Source of the DNA: Saxidomus purpurata
Lineage: Eukaryota > Mollusca > Bivalvia > Venerida > Veneridae
Direction of reading: 5' to 3'
Assembly: GCA_022818135.1 (NCBI GenBank)
Contig: JAFMSR010000010.1
Coordinates: forward strand, 11,802,385-11,866,384
Length of the DNA stretch: 64,000 bases
The translations under genes and the position numbers were made by a program. The notes beneath the pieces were generated by a model. That model saw only the letters and a list, made by a program, of their open reading frames with translations. It did no database searches and had not been told where the DNA came from. Shown here in pieces: positions 47,383 through 59,323 of the stretch. Every line of letters begins with the position of its first letter. The first letter of the stretch is position 1.

Positions 47383-47430
47383 TTTTTTTTTAAAAAAATA
47401 TTTTTTTGGGTTTTTTTTTTTTTTTTTTTT
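47299..47430. repeat. Poly-G/poly-T low-complexity smear
   Basis: A run of about 19 G is followed by about 110 bases of nearly pure T with short A and G runs. It has the same appearance as 19821-20002 and is probably a consensus artefact. Confidence 0.88.
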
Positions 47431-48454
47431 GCGATTTTTTAAAATAAAAAATAGTTCTGAATTTGATTTGAACATTAGAAGTACCACATGTCTGTGTCAC
47501 AATTATGTCTACCTTATAACTCTGATATCTCTAGCATATTCCTATTTGTTCCTATGCTACATAACATTGATTTAAGTTTGCTTTTTTTCATTTCTGTATT
47601 CCTATGCTAATTTGTGATAGCATTACAGTGTGGCTTTCTTACCTTTACAATGAGAGGTTTCCATGTATAAGAACGCAAGTTTTTCACATGACGTGGAAAA
47701 TCCGAAAATGGAAATTTTCTTACATCACACTTGCAGTATTTCACAAGCTATTTGAAAGAGAAAATATCTATTATCTTAAGAGTAGAAACGCAATATAAAA
47801 AGAAAAGGAAAATTTCGTTTAGTATTTACATTGCGAAACACTTTAACGAGTTCAATATCAACCGGTTTTTACATTTTTAATGCATTTGCAGATAACTGAT
47901 TGTGTTTTCCCAAATAAATCTACAAGAAGATCGCCTGTTCTGTCTTGAGCATTTCCCAAAGGAAAAAGATGCGGGGATATTTCATTAGTACCAAAGACCT
48001 ACTAATTACCAAATAAATGTGCCTACGCGCTGTCAAGAAGTTCAATAATTGCAATGGACTAAATCAGTAGCTAGGAAATCAATACCTTCCCAAAATCAGA
48101 CATGGAATAACATTACTTTTGCTTGGTTTTGTAAAACAATGTTTCTTGACTGTTTTTCTATTATCGTCAAAGTGGTGAGCGAATATTTTTGCTGCAATAA
48201 TGTAGTTTCTATATTGACGAAAAACACTATTGTTGCACAAAAATCTAAATCCCTTCGACTAACCCAAACTTCGATCAAACACAGGATATTTTCCCTAGAC
48301 AATTTAACGATACATTGAACCGTGTCCGTCGTTAGATTAGATCTATTTATATTACATTTAGAGTTAAGATTTAGCAGGAATACTACATACTGTAATACTC
48401 TTATAGACGGTTCCTGGATTAAGAGTCTAAATGCTTTTAATTGTTAGGGTATAT

Positions 48455-48837
48455 CTATGGAACTTCTTTACTCTGATCTTCGCTCAGTCCAAGATCACAA
48501 TACACGATTTTTAAACCTTTATATTTTGCAGTAGTAGCTCGTGTATAGACTTCAAAAGACCTTGTGATATCTCATAAAACAGGTTACTGGCTGCTGTAAC
48601 TATTACCGGAAATGACGTCACCATCTTACTAGGATAGGAAAGTTCACCACTAAGTTTGGTTTTGTAGTCATCATATACTCCGCTAGGATAGTTCAAAATA
48701 ACGTCTAAATGTTCTTCAAAAGACTCTTCAAACCAGTTATCACAGCCATGTTTGTCCATTTGCTCTATTTTATAGTAGATTGTGTCGTACATGATACTAT
48801 ACATTGAAGTGTAGATTTGTGTAATACCGAATTCTGT
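48455..48837 (-). pseudogene. DUF1647-family fragment, frameshifted
   Basis: Minus-strand reading from about 48837 (possible acceptor 'catgacag') gives 'TEFGITQIYTSMYSIMYDTI', then 'WFEESFEEHLDVILNYPSGV' and 'FPVIVTAASNLFYEISQGLL', then 'KSIHELLLQ'. The frame must then shift by -1 to continue 'KYKGLKIVYCDLGLSEDQSK' before EVP and a TAG at 48455-48457. The pair VTAAS...SQGL..SIH and K(I/V)VYxDLGLS is diagnostic of DUF1647, a family of likely type II membrane, glycosyltransferase-like proteins of nematodes and molluscs. The usual 'SNH' after VTAAS is lost, the reading frame is broken and the C-terminal half is absent, so this is best read as a decayed copy or an orphan exon. An open stretch 48918-49184 upstream starts with a hydrophobic run ('SIVAFLLNLALLFYF') that could be the old membrane anchor, but it has no ATG. 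Confidence 0.6.
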
Positions 48838-48892
48838 CTGTCATGTAAACAGCTGTAAAGGTCAATGCGGCTGGGCGAGACCAATATAAATC

Positions 48893-48960
48893 AATCGGAA
48901 ATCATCGGCAGACTCCGTTACTCTTGTAGCAATCTGCCGAAGTGTTCCGAATGCGGCTGT
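48893..48960. repeat. Small hairpin repeat R5, copy 2
   Basis: 'tcggaaatcatcggcagact' and 'caatctgccgaagtgttccg' form the arms around 'ccgttactcttgtag'. It matches 30028-30095. It separates the DUF1647 fragment from the hydrophobic open frame further upstream. Confidence 0.62.
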
Positions 48961-49229
48961 ATACGAGTCCATTTGAGTTCGGTATTGCACTCAAAAACGG
49001 ATAAATAACTCTTTAATTTTGCTCTGCAGTCACAATACTGTTCTTTTAAAGACGATAAAAGAATTATTCCGGATGTTCTCATTTTGGTTAAGTACAATAT
49101 TGCTTTTATAGAATTTTTGATATCAGAGAAATAAAATAATAAGGCCAAATTTAGTAAGAATGCAACAATTGATAATGGAGTCAAGGTATCCGTGTTGCAT
49201 AATTACTCAAAACGGCACATGGGTCGAAT

Positions 49230-50045
49230 ATGCTGGCCACAGAAACGTATAACAGAAAATATCTTTAGACAACCCTTCCCTTTAACCTCTCAATCTAACA
49301 TCAACAGTCTAGACTGTTCTACCAAAATGCTGAAACCTTTCCGCTCCGCTGGACAAAATCGTCATCAAGGCCTTTAAACAACATTTCCTCCTAAATCACT
49401 CATTACAACCTGTTTCGCACAAACTGAGCGTTGGAATGGTCTTAAACTGTTCTACTATAATGCACAGAAGGTGATCAACATGGCTAAATATAGAAAAAAA
49501 ACCTTAAAATGACAACTCCTTTTTAACCACTGAGCTAATTTCAACCAAATATCATAAGATTGTTCCACGGTTATCCCCCTCTACAATCACTCAAACTTAT
49601 GTTTTCAAATTGAAAAAGCTTTCTAAAGACAGCATATTAGCTTCTTAACCCACGAGTTGTACCTTAGTGTATCCTCTTCTAGAATTGTTCAAACTTTATC
49701 GCCCGCAACATAAAATGGCCTCTATATAACTGTTGTACTGTGATACACCTGTTCTACTGTGATACATAGAACCATGGCTAAATATAGAAAACTTTCAAAT
49801 GACAACTCTACTTTTACCGCTGAGCCAGTTTCAACCAAACTTCACAAGATTGTTCTAAGGATAATCCCCCTCTACAATCACTCAAACTTTTGTTTTCAAA
49901 TTAAAAAAGCTTCCTAAAAGCAGCATATACTCCTTAATCCACTACTAGAAATCTGCAGCGAATTGTGTCTTCGTAGATCCTCTACCAAAATTGTTCAAAC
50001 TGTATCGCTCCGCAATATAATATGACCTCTAGAGGTGAAAAATAA
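49230..50045 (+). repeat. Tandem repeat, ~295-bp units
   Basis: Two clear units (from about 49470 and 49765) share 'atggctaaatatagaaaa', 'atgacaactc..tttttacc', 'atccccctctacaatcactc' and 'tgttcaaact.tatcgc'. A partial unit at 49300-49400 has 'tctaccaaaatgctgaaacc'. Confidence 0.75.
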
Positions 50046-50189
50046 AATGACATTCTCTCATTAACCATACAAACAATTTCAATTAAACTATTTGATGGTC
50101 CTCTACCAAAGTTCTGAAAAGGCTCTGATTCCTTCCAAAGCAAAAACTAATGCTAAACATCAAGCGAACCATTTCAACCAAACTTCCCA

Positions 50190-50960
50190 AAATGTTTTTT
50201 GGTCATACATTTTACTTCAGGTTAACCATGTAGGGCAATCATTGCCGTTTGTTCATGTAGTCGTACATATTACTTCAAGTAAACCATGTAGGGCTATCAT
50301 TGCCGTTTGTTCATGTAGTCATACAAATTACTTCAGGTAAACCATGTAGGGCTATCATTGCCGTTTATGTTCATGTATTCATAAAATTACTTCAGGTAAA
50401 CCATGTAGGGCTATCATTGCCGATTATGTCCATGTAGTCATACAAATTACTTCAGGTAAAATGTAGGGCTATCATTGCCGTTTATGTTCATGTATTCATA
50501 AAATTACTTCAGGTAAACCATGTAGGGCTATCATTGCCATTTATGTTCATGTAGTCACACAAATTACTTCAGGAAAACCATGTAGGTCTATCATTGCCGT
50601 TTATGTTCATGTATTCAAGAATTTTCAAGTAACCTGTAGGGGCTATCATTGCCATTTTTCAAGTCACAAAATTACTTCAGGTAAACCATGTAGGTCTATC
50701 ATTGCCGTTTATGTTCATGTAGTCACAAAATTACTTCAGGTAAACCATGTAGGGCTATCATTGCCGTTTATGTTCATGTAGTCATACAAATTACTTCAGG
50801 TAAACCATGTAGGGCTATCATTGCCGTTTTGTTCATGTCGTCATACAAATTACTTCAGTTTGACCATATAGGGCTATCATTGCCGTTTTGTTCATGTAGT
50901 CATACAAATGACTTCATGTGAACCATGTAGGGCTATCATGGCCATTTTGTTCATGTATTA
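50190..50960 (+). repeat. Tandem array, ~60-bp units, about 13 copies
   Basis: The unit reads 'attacttcaggtaaaccatg', 'tagggctatcattgccgttt', 'atgttcatgtagtcatacaa'. Copies 1-2 bases shorter and a damaged one near 50620-50650 occur. Open frames through the array are not genes. Confidence 0.92.
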
Positions 50961-50999
50961 CATTACTCTTCGATAAATAAATACTAGTAGTGCTATAGG

Positions 51000-52340
51000 A
51001 ATGAACCTGTTTCTTTCACATAGATTTAATAATAGCTGTCAGTATTATTTACTTGTTTTTACGAATTTCTTCGATTCCATTTTTTGTCTTGTTGTAGTAG
51101 CATTTTGTCTTGAGCTTTCGTTATGTTTAGGTATCAAACTCTCGCTGCCGTGCAGTAATGGCGCCCGATTCTTACTGTGTGACAGGGAAACTGCAATTTG
51201 ATTTAAGCGTAAATTAGATATGATTGTATACACCTGAAAATCAATACGGATATGATCATATCTCATCATTGCCGTAGCTTGGATACATGAAAATGAAAGT
51301 AGAATTTTTCGCGCATGCGTGCTTGCAGATTTCATGGCACTTGCGAATCTCATACGACATCACTCAGATTAAAGTAAATGTAGATGTTGAATATTCGCTG
51401 AACTTCTAATCTCTAAAACCGTTAAAGGACCATATTTTAATATGAAAATAGGCAGTACCAATATCGGGCGAAAGCATTACTAAATAACTCGTAGGTGTAT
51501 GGGAGATAACTTCAAAATTTGCGGTGTGCGATGGTCTCGTATGAGTTACCTCTCTTAGTATGCAAAAATAATGTCTAAGCATGTGTTTTTATCTTTTTGC
51601 ATAACACAATGTTTCGGTCAATACATTTGTATATGGTTTTGCCGACCTGCGAAATTAAAGCGTTGTTGGCGGTGAAGGCCTGTGGGCTATACTGCAGTTG
51701 ATGGCTTTATGGAAATTAACTCCGCATCATTTTATGAATGAATTTATTTTAATGTCTTTATTTCGTGATATCCCTGTCGGGAATGTGCATAAATTACATA
51801 TTTATAGAATTTTTTATAAGGTAAATATAGATGTAATCATTAGCAAATAGGAAGGCTTTCAGTGAAATTATATAACAAATTTGAAAATCAAACCACAAAG
51901 TGTTATAACAAGGTCCGTACGTTCCATAAATATCCGCCATTTTCCGGGATTTGCATAGTTAATTATCTTCCGCAATCGGCGTAAATTGACATTAAAGTAG
52001 TATACCCGTAATGGACACCATTTCAAACCTTGATAAACTTAACATTGTCATAATCTTAATTTTATTAACTGATACAATCAAACCTGTGAACAAAGACCAG
52101 TGTTGGGAAGCTACAAATGTGGTCTTTGTTTGCAGGTGGTTTTTATTCACAGGTGTGTCTACAATATATTGTAAGTGCACGGTGATCTCACTGCTGGTCT
52201 TTATTCGCAGGGCGGTTGGTCTTTAACACAGGTAACCCAGGCCAAAAATGTTATTAAAATCGGACTTTGTCCTCGGTCAATATCACTTTTAACAGGTCCG
52301 CAAAATTATATACTGACCTAAAAATATGGAGGATAATTGT
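51000..52340. other. Intergenic, one small repeat
   Basis: Near 52080-52230 'gtctttgtttgcaggtggt', 'tttattcacaggtg' and 'tctttattcgcagggcggt' form three loose copies of a short unit. No gene was found. Confidence 0.4.
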
Positions 52341-52344
52341 TGGT

Positions 52345-52560
52345 TTCGGTGTAAGATCACGTTATAATTTCACCGAGTGGGCACCAAAAGTGATATTTTC
52401 ACGAGTGGCGCAGCCACGAGTGAAAAAATCTATTTTTGGTGTTCACGAGTGAAATTATCGTGACATGACATCGATACCAACAATTTTTCTGTTTATTCTA
52501 TGTCTCAAACACTACTTTTGATGAGTTTATTTCAATAAAATCGCGGGAAACGTCATCGTT
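52345..52560 (+). repeat. Dispersed repeat family R1, copy 2
   Basis: 'cacgttataatttcaccgag', 'gggcaccaaaagtgatattt', 'tttttggtgttcacgagtga', 'gacatcgataccaac' and 'ttcaataaaatcgcgggaaa' match copy 1 (8645-8830, opposite strand). An extra 'cgagtggcgcagccacgagtg' hairpin sits in the centre. Confidence 0.75.
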
Positions 52561-53804
52561 ATATGGTTTCCGGCATATATTACGCTCGGTATACTTTTTG
52601 ACGTTAATCAGGGTATAAGATTTTGATAATTTTCAGTGCGTGGACAGTGAGTTTATCGCAATATAAGCCGCCGTTATATAATTGTTCATACTGTGTTGCA
52701 TTTCAAAATATTTTAGATTCTTTTAGACTGAAATCACCTACATAATTTAACTTCGAACTTATGGACAAAAGAACTTACAAAAACTATGTTTAAGTAGTGT
52801 AATATATATAATGCTATCTAGTATGGAGATCGGTCATTTAACACCGGCGTTTAAAGCCTGTATTGAATACTGAATTTCAAATTGCAACACATTATGTTAC
52901 AAAACTGAACGCGGTGTTATTATTTAAAGAGAAGGATTGTTAAAAAAGGAGTTTAACAGATACAAATGATTATTCAATGAAAATTGATATTCAATGGGAA
53001 TTTATTCGATGACATATAGTTTGATTATTATAGTGGCAATACTCATTATTCTTGTATTTAAATCAGCGATTACTTATGGTGATTACTAAGAACGGTAATA
53101 TCACTTTAAGATTTTATTCAACAATTTTAAGCCATGTGGTTAACTATATTTAATCATGCGTCACTTATTTAAGTATTTTATCTATAATTGTTTGCAATTA
53201 AATTTGTATGTATGCCTGATGGGTTTCGTAGCCTAGTGAATCTATACGGCAAAAAACCAGCATCTTTGCCAATGGCAGTTTAGCTGTCGATTTTTCAAAA
53301 GCATAGTGATTGATATCATCAAAACTATATTAAAAAATTATAAATGTAGATAAGTAAAAAGGATCAGCATAACCACACCGTATATCATGTTTTTTCACCT
53401 ACATCAAATTTCGAGATCTTGGTCCTGGTTTTATTATAGCGAATCTAACGTTCGCCATTTTGTAAAAAAGGAGTGTTGTTTTTTTTAAATAGGGTGATAT
53501 TTACATCGGCACCGTTTTATAAACAAAGGGAGATCACTTTATGACAGTACTACATACCAGTACACAGGTATCCTAGACTGCTCCGGTTTGTTTTGCTAAA
53601 ATGAATAATGAATAGTGAAACAACATTTATTAATACATGTACATTCAGTAGCCTACATCCAAACATTCACTTATTTACTGGCAATACAATTAGAATTAAT
53701 GTATATTGATCCTTTTATGGCACATCGATAATTTGAGATTTGAGATAATAACTTTAATAAGTACTTGCGCGAGATAGTTCTATACAAAGGTTAGTGTTTA
53801 TACC

Positions 53805-54673
53805 CACAGGTGTATGTCCAGTCTTGGTGCCTATAAAAAAAAAAACAACCAATAAGAACCACTAATTATAATACTTAAACGAAAATAAAAATTGATTTTT
53901 TTTAACTATATGTATATTGATATATTGAAAAGGTCTCTATGTTGCCCGTAACGCTATGGGAGTTAACTAGCACACGCTGTGGAACAACCAAAATACCCAG
54001 TGCAGTACCAATGCACGGTTTCTCGCTGCCGTTTTCACATCGGACATTTAGCATTTTATAAACAATCTTAGTTTGCTTAGTCTACAGCTTTAAAGAACTT
54101 ACATTTGAAGTCAAACACGCCAATATTTTAGACACTGACAAGCGGCCATTTTGTTGAAAACGAAAGTAGACAAAACAAAATTGGCGTGTTTAACTTCAAT
54201 TACGGGGAGGCATTTATTATTTCGTTGCTAACACAATAATGTGTTGAACTAGAAACATTTAATTGTCACTTACAGCTTTGAAGAACTTAAATTTGAAGTC
54301 AAACACGCCAATTTTGTTTTTCTACTTTCGTTTTCAACAATATGGCCGTTTGTGGACGATGTTTTATCAGTGTCAAAAATATTGGCGTGTTTGACTTCAA
54401 ATGTAAGTTCTTCAAAGCTGTAGACTAAGCAGACTAAGATTGTTTACAAAATGCTAAATGTCCGATGTGAAAACGGCAGCGAGAAAGTGTGCATTGGTAC
54501 TGCACTGGGTATTTTGGTTGTTCCACAGCGTGTGCTAGTAAACCTCCAACATAGAGACCTTTTCAATTATTCATATAGAAAAAAAAATTCGTTTAAGAAT
54601 TATAACTAGTGGTTCTAATTGTTTTTTTTGTGTTTTTTTTTATATGGGCACAAAGACTGGACATTCGCCTGTG
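53805..54673. mobile_element. Foldback element with perfect 8-bp target duplication (hAT-like)
   Basis: The ends are CACAGGTGTATGTCCAGTC and the complement of CACAGGCGAATGTCCAGTC. TTTATACC lies on both sides (53797-53804 and 54674-54681). The arms are about 380 bp and pair through 'acacgctgtggaacaaccaa', 'aatacccagtgcagtacca' and 'gacatttagcattttata'. A third copy of the inner segment ('tttgaagtcaaacacgccaa') lies in the loop. There is no coding sequence. An 8-bp duplication fits the hAT superfamily. It ends 377 bp before the SLC35E3-like start codon. Confidence 0.85.
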
Positions 54674-55050
54674 TTTATACCTGCCCGATATTGTTTTCAG
54701 GTAAACAAACTTAAGATGATGATTGTTGTTAGCGTAATGAAATACAGTTGAAAGGAACATAAAACGTTCGTGAAATATTGGAACAGTACTAAAATTTCGC
54801 TGATTCTCATTTTCGCGTTTCTGTCTGATCGAAATTATCAGCAAAATTAGATGCACGCGAAAAAACCCGATATACGATATGTTCTTTATTTAAAACTCGA
54901 GAAAGTTTGTTGAAACGATACGACAGAAATTTATTGTACGATTGAGTCCTAAAATCCGCTCGATAATGTTTTTGAATACTGAACACATAAGTTACTGATG
55001 AGATACTTTTTTTATTTTTAAGGTTTACAAATTTGGAATACTGAGAAAAC

Positions 55051-55461
55051 ATGGATAAAACAGCAAACGCTGACGTGATCAACGTGTGTGACTACAGAGT
55101 TGTTTTAACGTTTTTATTGAACTTTATAACTTCTCCTGTACTTATAAACTTGAATAAATGGATTTATTCAAAACAATTCATTAGCAGTTATTCACTTGTA
55201 GCAATTCACTTTTTAATAACGTTCTTATTTTTAATTATTTGCGTTGTGATTCGTGTTTTCAAGTTTAAGTACATAGAAATATTGAAGGTGGTACCGTTAG
55301 CCGTATTATTTTGTGGATTTGTTGTTTTGACAAACTTGTCACTGCAATATAATACAGTGGGAACCAGTCAGATAGTTAAAACAATGACAACACCGTGTAT
55401 CATTCTGATCCAGTACGTGTGTTACGATAAAACAACGTGCATTAAGCAACAACTTACAATG
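55051..55461 (+). CDS. SLC35E3-like: SLC35E3-like nucleotide-sugar/triose-P transporter family, first coding exon
   Basis: The exon has 137 codons from ATG at 55051 to a donor 'ACAATG/gtgagt' at 55462. Signatures of the SLC35E family are 'INLNKWIY' (residues 32-39), 'CGFVVLTNLSLQYNTVGT' (88-105), 'KTMTTPCIILIQ' (110-121) and 'QQLTM' just before the splice, where the human protein has QLTL followed by the next TM. Hydrophobic segments lie at about 17-33, 45-68, 77-96 and 104-124, i.e. the first four of ten transmembrane helices. Family members are Golgi/ER drug/metabolite-superfamily transporters of about 310 residues; the SLC35E3 substrate is not settled. Later exons were not found up to 64000. 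The exon sits between two foldback elements (53805-54673 upstream, about 55555-56313 in the intron), so the promoter region is confined to about 380 bp unless it includes the repeat. Confidence 0.85.
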
Positions 55462-55554
55462 GTGAGTAATTATATCACATAAAAATAAAACAAAGTGCTG
55501 CATTCATAGTTAGCATATACACATATTCTAATGTAATCATCGTTAAAATAATCT

Positions 55555-56313
55555 AGAATCATAGGAATCTGAAATATTATCAATATTTTATGAAGTTTTG
55601 GCATCCGTTCGGTCAGTGCTAGGCCTAAATGTAAACATAAATACAAGGAATGAAACGTCATTTTTCTAGTTCAAGCCCAAATGCCCTATTCGAGGCAAAA
55701 CGATCAAGACTTGAAACAAAATGGGCTCTAGAACGATTATAATGAATGAAAATGTCAATATTAAATCCGTACCATGTGTTTCAGTTATATTTTAAGGACA
55801 TTTACAGATCTTATCGATGTCCGAGTCTCCATGTCGTGTCTGTTGTTGTTGTAGCGAAAAAATGATTGAGACCGCAGTGAATATTATCACTACCTGCGAC
55901 TACATCAATATAAACCTGGGAAAAAATAAATTTAATATTAAAATGTATTGATCAGATTTTATTACACATAAATTATGCCGAAGTTAGTCATAATATTCGC
56001 TGCGGTCTGTTATTTTTAGCTACAACAACAACAAACACGACATGGAGACTTGGACACCGATAGGATCTGTAAATGTCCTTAAAATATAACTGAAACATAT
56101 GGCAAGGATTAAATACTGACATTTTCATTCATTATAATCGTTCTAGACCTCATTATGTTTCCAATCTTGAACGTTTTGCTGTAGATAATGCTTTTAGGCT
56201 TTACCTTGAAAAATGACGTTTCATTCCTTGTGTTTATGTTTACATTTAGCATTCACTGAGCGGGTGTAGAGAACCTCATTAAACATTGATAATATTTCAT
56301 ATTCCTATGCTAG
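55555..56313. mobile_element. Foldback element in SLC35E3-like intron
   Basis: Ends CATAGGAATCTGAAATATT and the complement of CATAGGAATATGAAATATT open arms of about 345 bp. They share 'aatgtaaacataaa.acaagg', 'tgaaacgtcattttt', 'acatttacagatc..atcg' and 'catgtcgtgt.tgttgttgtt' around a ~65-bp loop. CTAGAAT lies on the left and CTAGGAT on the right, a possible 7-bp duplication with one mismatch. A stray end-like sequence recurs at 56610. Confidence 0.8.
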
Positions 56314-57256
56314 GATTGCCTCAAATACAGTAGTTCTACACCTTAACTATATTTTCTATAAATAAATATTTTTTTATTTGTGTAGTGACCCATCATTGTA
56401 CCAATTTGAAAATATATCATTATGTTTCATAAATATTTGTTTTTCCCCGTTTAATATAACATCTAAAGTTAGAATTAAGTGATTACAATCAAGTGATGTA
56501 ATCACTTGGCTCGTGCAATTCATGATACATGTATATTGCATTTGTTTATTTCACAAATATTTGACTCCCAAGTGAACAGTTGATGACTACTGCGTTTTAT
56601 CATAGGAATCTGAAACAAGTGCAGGTCGACGTATTGCATAGAAGAATATAAAACAACAGATGCTTTTGGTATGGACTCGCCACCCAATTTAATACTGGTC
56701 CCATGTTTTACGGAACATATACAGATACTAGATTTGAAACAACTCTATATCTTCTATCACATCTCAGTACGGAACGCCTTTACTGTCTTATTATGTTGTA
56801 TTGTATTATACGCAGTGCATTTTTATGTATACGAGGTACAAATTTCATTTGACATGGTACATGCATATTTAGATGGGGTCACTTTTTTGTGATATGCAGT
56901 GCTTTTTCTTTTATATGTGGTGGTTATTTAATAATATGCAGTGCAAAAGTGTGTGTATACAGTAGAATAACCATTATATGTTGTACAAACAACGTTATAT
57001 GCATCTTCAAACGACATTATATGCAGTCAGTTTTTCGATACATGGGGTGGTTTTTTTATTATTTGCAGTAGTTGTACCTTTATACGTTGTATGTTGATTA
57101 ATATATGTGGTAGATGTTTAAATGTATGAAGTGATTTCGTTTCATTGTATAAGTGGCGAAATATTACTTATACTAAAATAATAAACCAATATGTGCGGTG
57201 CATATGTCAATACACATGGTGTCAACAACTTTGTATGTAGTAAATTCCTTTTAATT

Positions 57257-57424
57257 ATGTTTGGTCTAAACAACTGTATAAGATGTACATACGGCATTAT
57301 GTTTGGTCCAAACAACTGTATAAGATGTACATACGGCATTATGTTTGGTCCAAACAACTGTATAAGATGTACATACGGCATTATGTTTGGTCCAAACAAC
57401 TGTATAAGATGTACATGCGGCATT
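57257..57424 (+). repeat. Four 42-bp tandem repeats
   Basis: The unit contains 'atgtttggtccaaacaactg' and 'tataagatgtacatacggca'. Unit 1 differs at one base (tct for tcc) and unit 4 at one. The right arm of the surrounding foldback has only a single equivalent, so the expansion happened on the left arm only. Open frames on both strands (MFGPNNCIRCTYGI repeats) are incidental. Confidence 0.93.
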
Positions 57425-57664
57425 ATGTGCGGTGCTTTTCCTATTATGATGATTATACTTAAAGACAGTCTCTAAAAATACTCTCGGAAATTAGCGAGTG
57501 AGCTAAGAAAAACTGCCATGACACCGTACATTCAACATCGAATAACGCTTGCATGTACCTTAAAGATTGTTTGTCTGCATGGTCACATAACACATGGATA
57601 TTTCTAAAGTACCGCACAACACACTAATTACCAAGTGCTTACTGCAAATTACTAGATTTAAACA

Positions 57665-58015
57665 AGAGCACGACCAGCCCAAAAAGCAATCCCAAACGTT
57701 CTTACTATACATCAAGTTGCTACTGAGATATTTGCACGCAAAACTTTAACCAGAATGTCTATGTCGAAAAATAAAGGGCCATAAGATAGAGTTATCTAAC
57801 TTGATTATTTACGTAGGTGTGATGGCTGGGAAAGCCTTGTATCAAGTTTAAATATAATACATCACGTAGTTATTGAGATATGAACTTTAATGTAGTTGCA
57901 TGCAAAACTTTAACCAGAATTTCTTAGTCGAAAAAAGGGGCCATACTTTGCATTATCCGCAAGATAAAGAGAATCTAGCATGTTCATAAGTTGTGGATAA
58001 TGAAATCCCATCAGA
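57665..58015 (+). repeat. Bivalve dispersed repeat R6, two tandem units
   Basis: 'caaaactttaaccagaat', 'gtcgaaaa...gggccata', 'aggtgtgatggctgggaaag' and 'tagttattgagatatgaac' recur about 155 bp apart. A third partial unit is at 58430-58510 ('ggtgtgatggtttggaagcc'). Confidence 0.7.
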
Positions 58016-59228
58016 TGGGTGAGATACGTCCCAAAAACGAGGATGGGATTAACTCAATGGACATGGTAGATTAATTTTCTCACCGTTTTAATCGCATCTT
58101 GCCTTGACTGTATAGTAAAAACTCGGCATATCATATAACGCAAGTGTAACTGAAACAGGGTGAAATCAAATTTTTCTCGAATTTTACTTCAAAACTGCTA
58201 TAGATGGATAGAAAATGATCTAACTAAGAAAATGAATACCAACAACGCTATGTTTATTTCAAAAATAAAAATTAAACAGTCATTTTTCGATTTTTTATGT
58301 GATGTGCTGGCTGCTTATAATTTACGTAAAATGAGAGTAAGCGGTACTGTAATCTATACGGGTAAGGTTATATATCACCGGTAAATGAGCGGAAATATGT
58401 ATCTCATAGGAGAGAAAGATTTAAGTTATTTAAATAGGTGTGATGGTTTGGAAGCCTTGTTTAAAATTTGAATGTAATACATTCAATAGTAGTTATTGAG
58501 ATACGGATTTCGGTAGCGCGTCTATGCTTGATGACGTGACCGCTATATATATCTATCTGCTTACTCGGTATTTTCCGGCTAAGTAATTCCGGAGAATGCC
58601 GGAAAGTATGATCATCGTAATGAAAAATGTAAGTGCATATAATGCTGTATGCACCGTGTATATAGTAGAATGGACCGAACATAATAAAAAAGAAAATGTC
58701 GTTTCCGCCATGTATATTGCCAAATGCATTGCGTACAATGTTTTTTTTTTAAAACAAATAAATAATAATTCCCCACGTATAGAATTAATCGCAAGCACTT
58801 CATATATTTAAACATCTATCACACCTATTGAACAACATACAACGTATAAAGGGAAAACTACTGCGTATAATCAAAATACCACCACATGTATCGAAACATT
58901 GACTGCATATAATGTCATTTGTACTGCATATAATGTCATTTGTACTGCACATAATGTTTTCTTGCATATCGGATCGGCATTTCCGGTGATTTTGCCCATG
59001 CCGGAAAAACCGGTCTGGCACCCCTCCTATGCCAGATGACTCTCGTGAACTACTTATGACGTAACGTTATATAAACATTGTGACGTCACTTCCTAAACAC
59101 AGCGTCGGAAAATCGTTTGTTTTTCATGATAATTCATCATTTTGATAAGTTTTAATAAAGAAATCAGCTTTAAAATGCAAGACGGCATGGAAGGAAAAAT
59201 TTCGATCATGAGACACTTGGCTCAGATG

Positions 59229-59323
59229 GAAATATCCGTCACCTCGGGTAACTGTTTTCGGGGAACTCGGCAGCGGGCGCCTCGTTCCCGCCAAACAGTT
59301 ACCCTCGGTGACGGATATTTCGA
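59229..59323. repeat. GC-rich hairpin
   Basis: 'gaaatatccgtcacc.cgggt' followed by 'aactgttttcggggaac' pairs with 'gttcccgccaaacagttacc' and 'tcggtgacggatatttc'. Arms are about 42 bp with a short loop. It is a much more GC-rich patch than its surroundings. Confidence 0.8.

Noticed and set aside
50190..50960. CRISPR-like array because of regular ~60-bp repeats
   Set aside because: The whole unit repeats, including the would-be spacers, and the DNA is eukaryotic.
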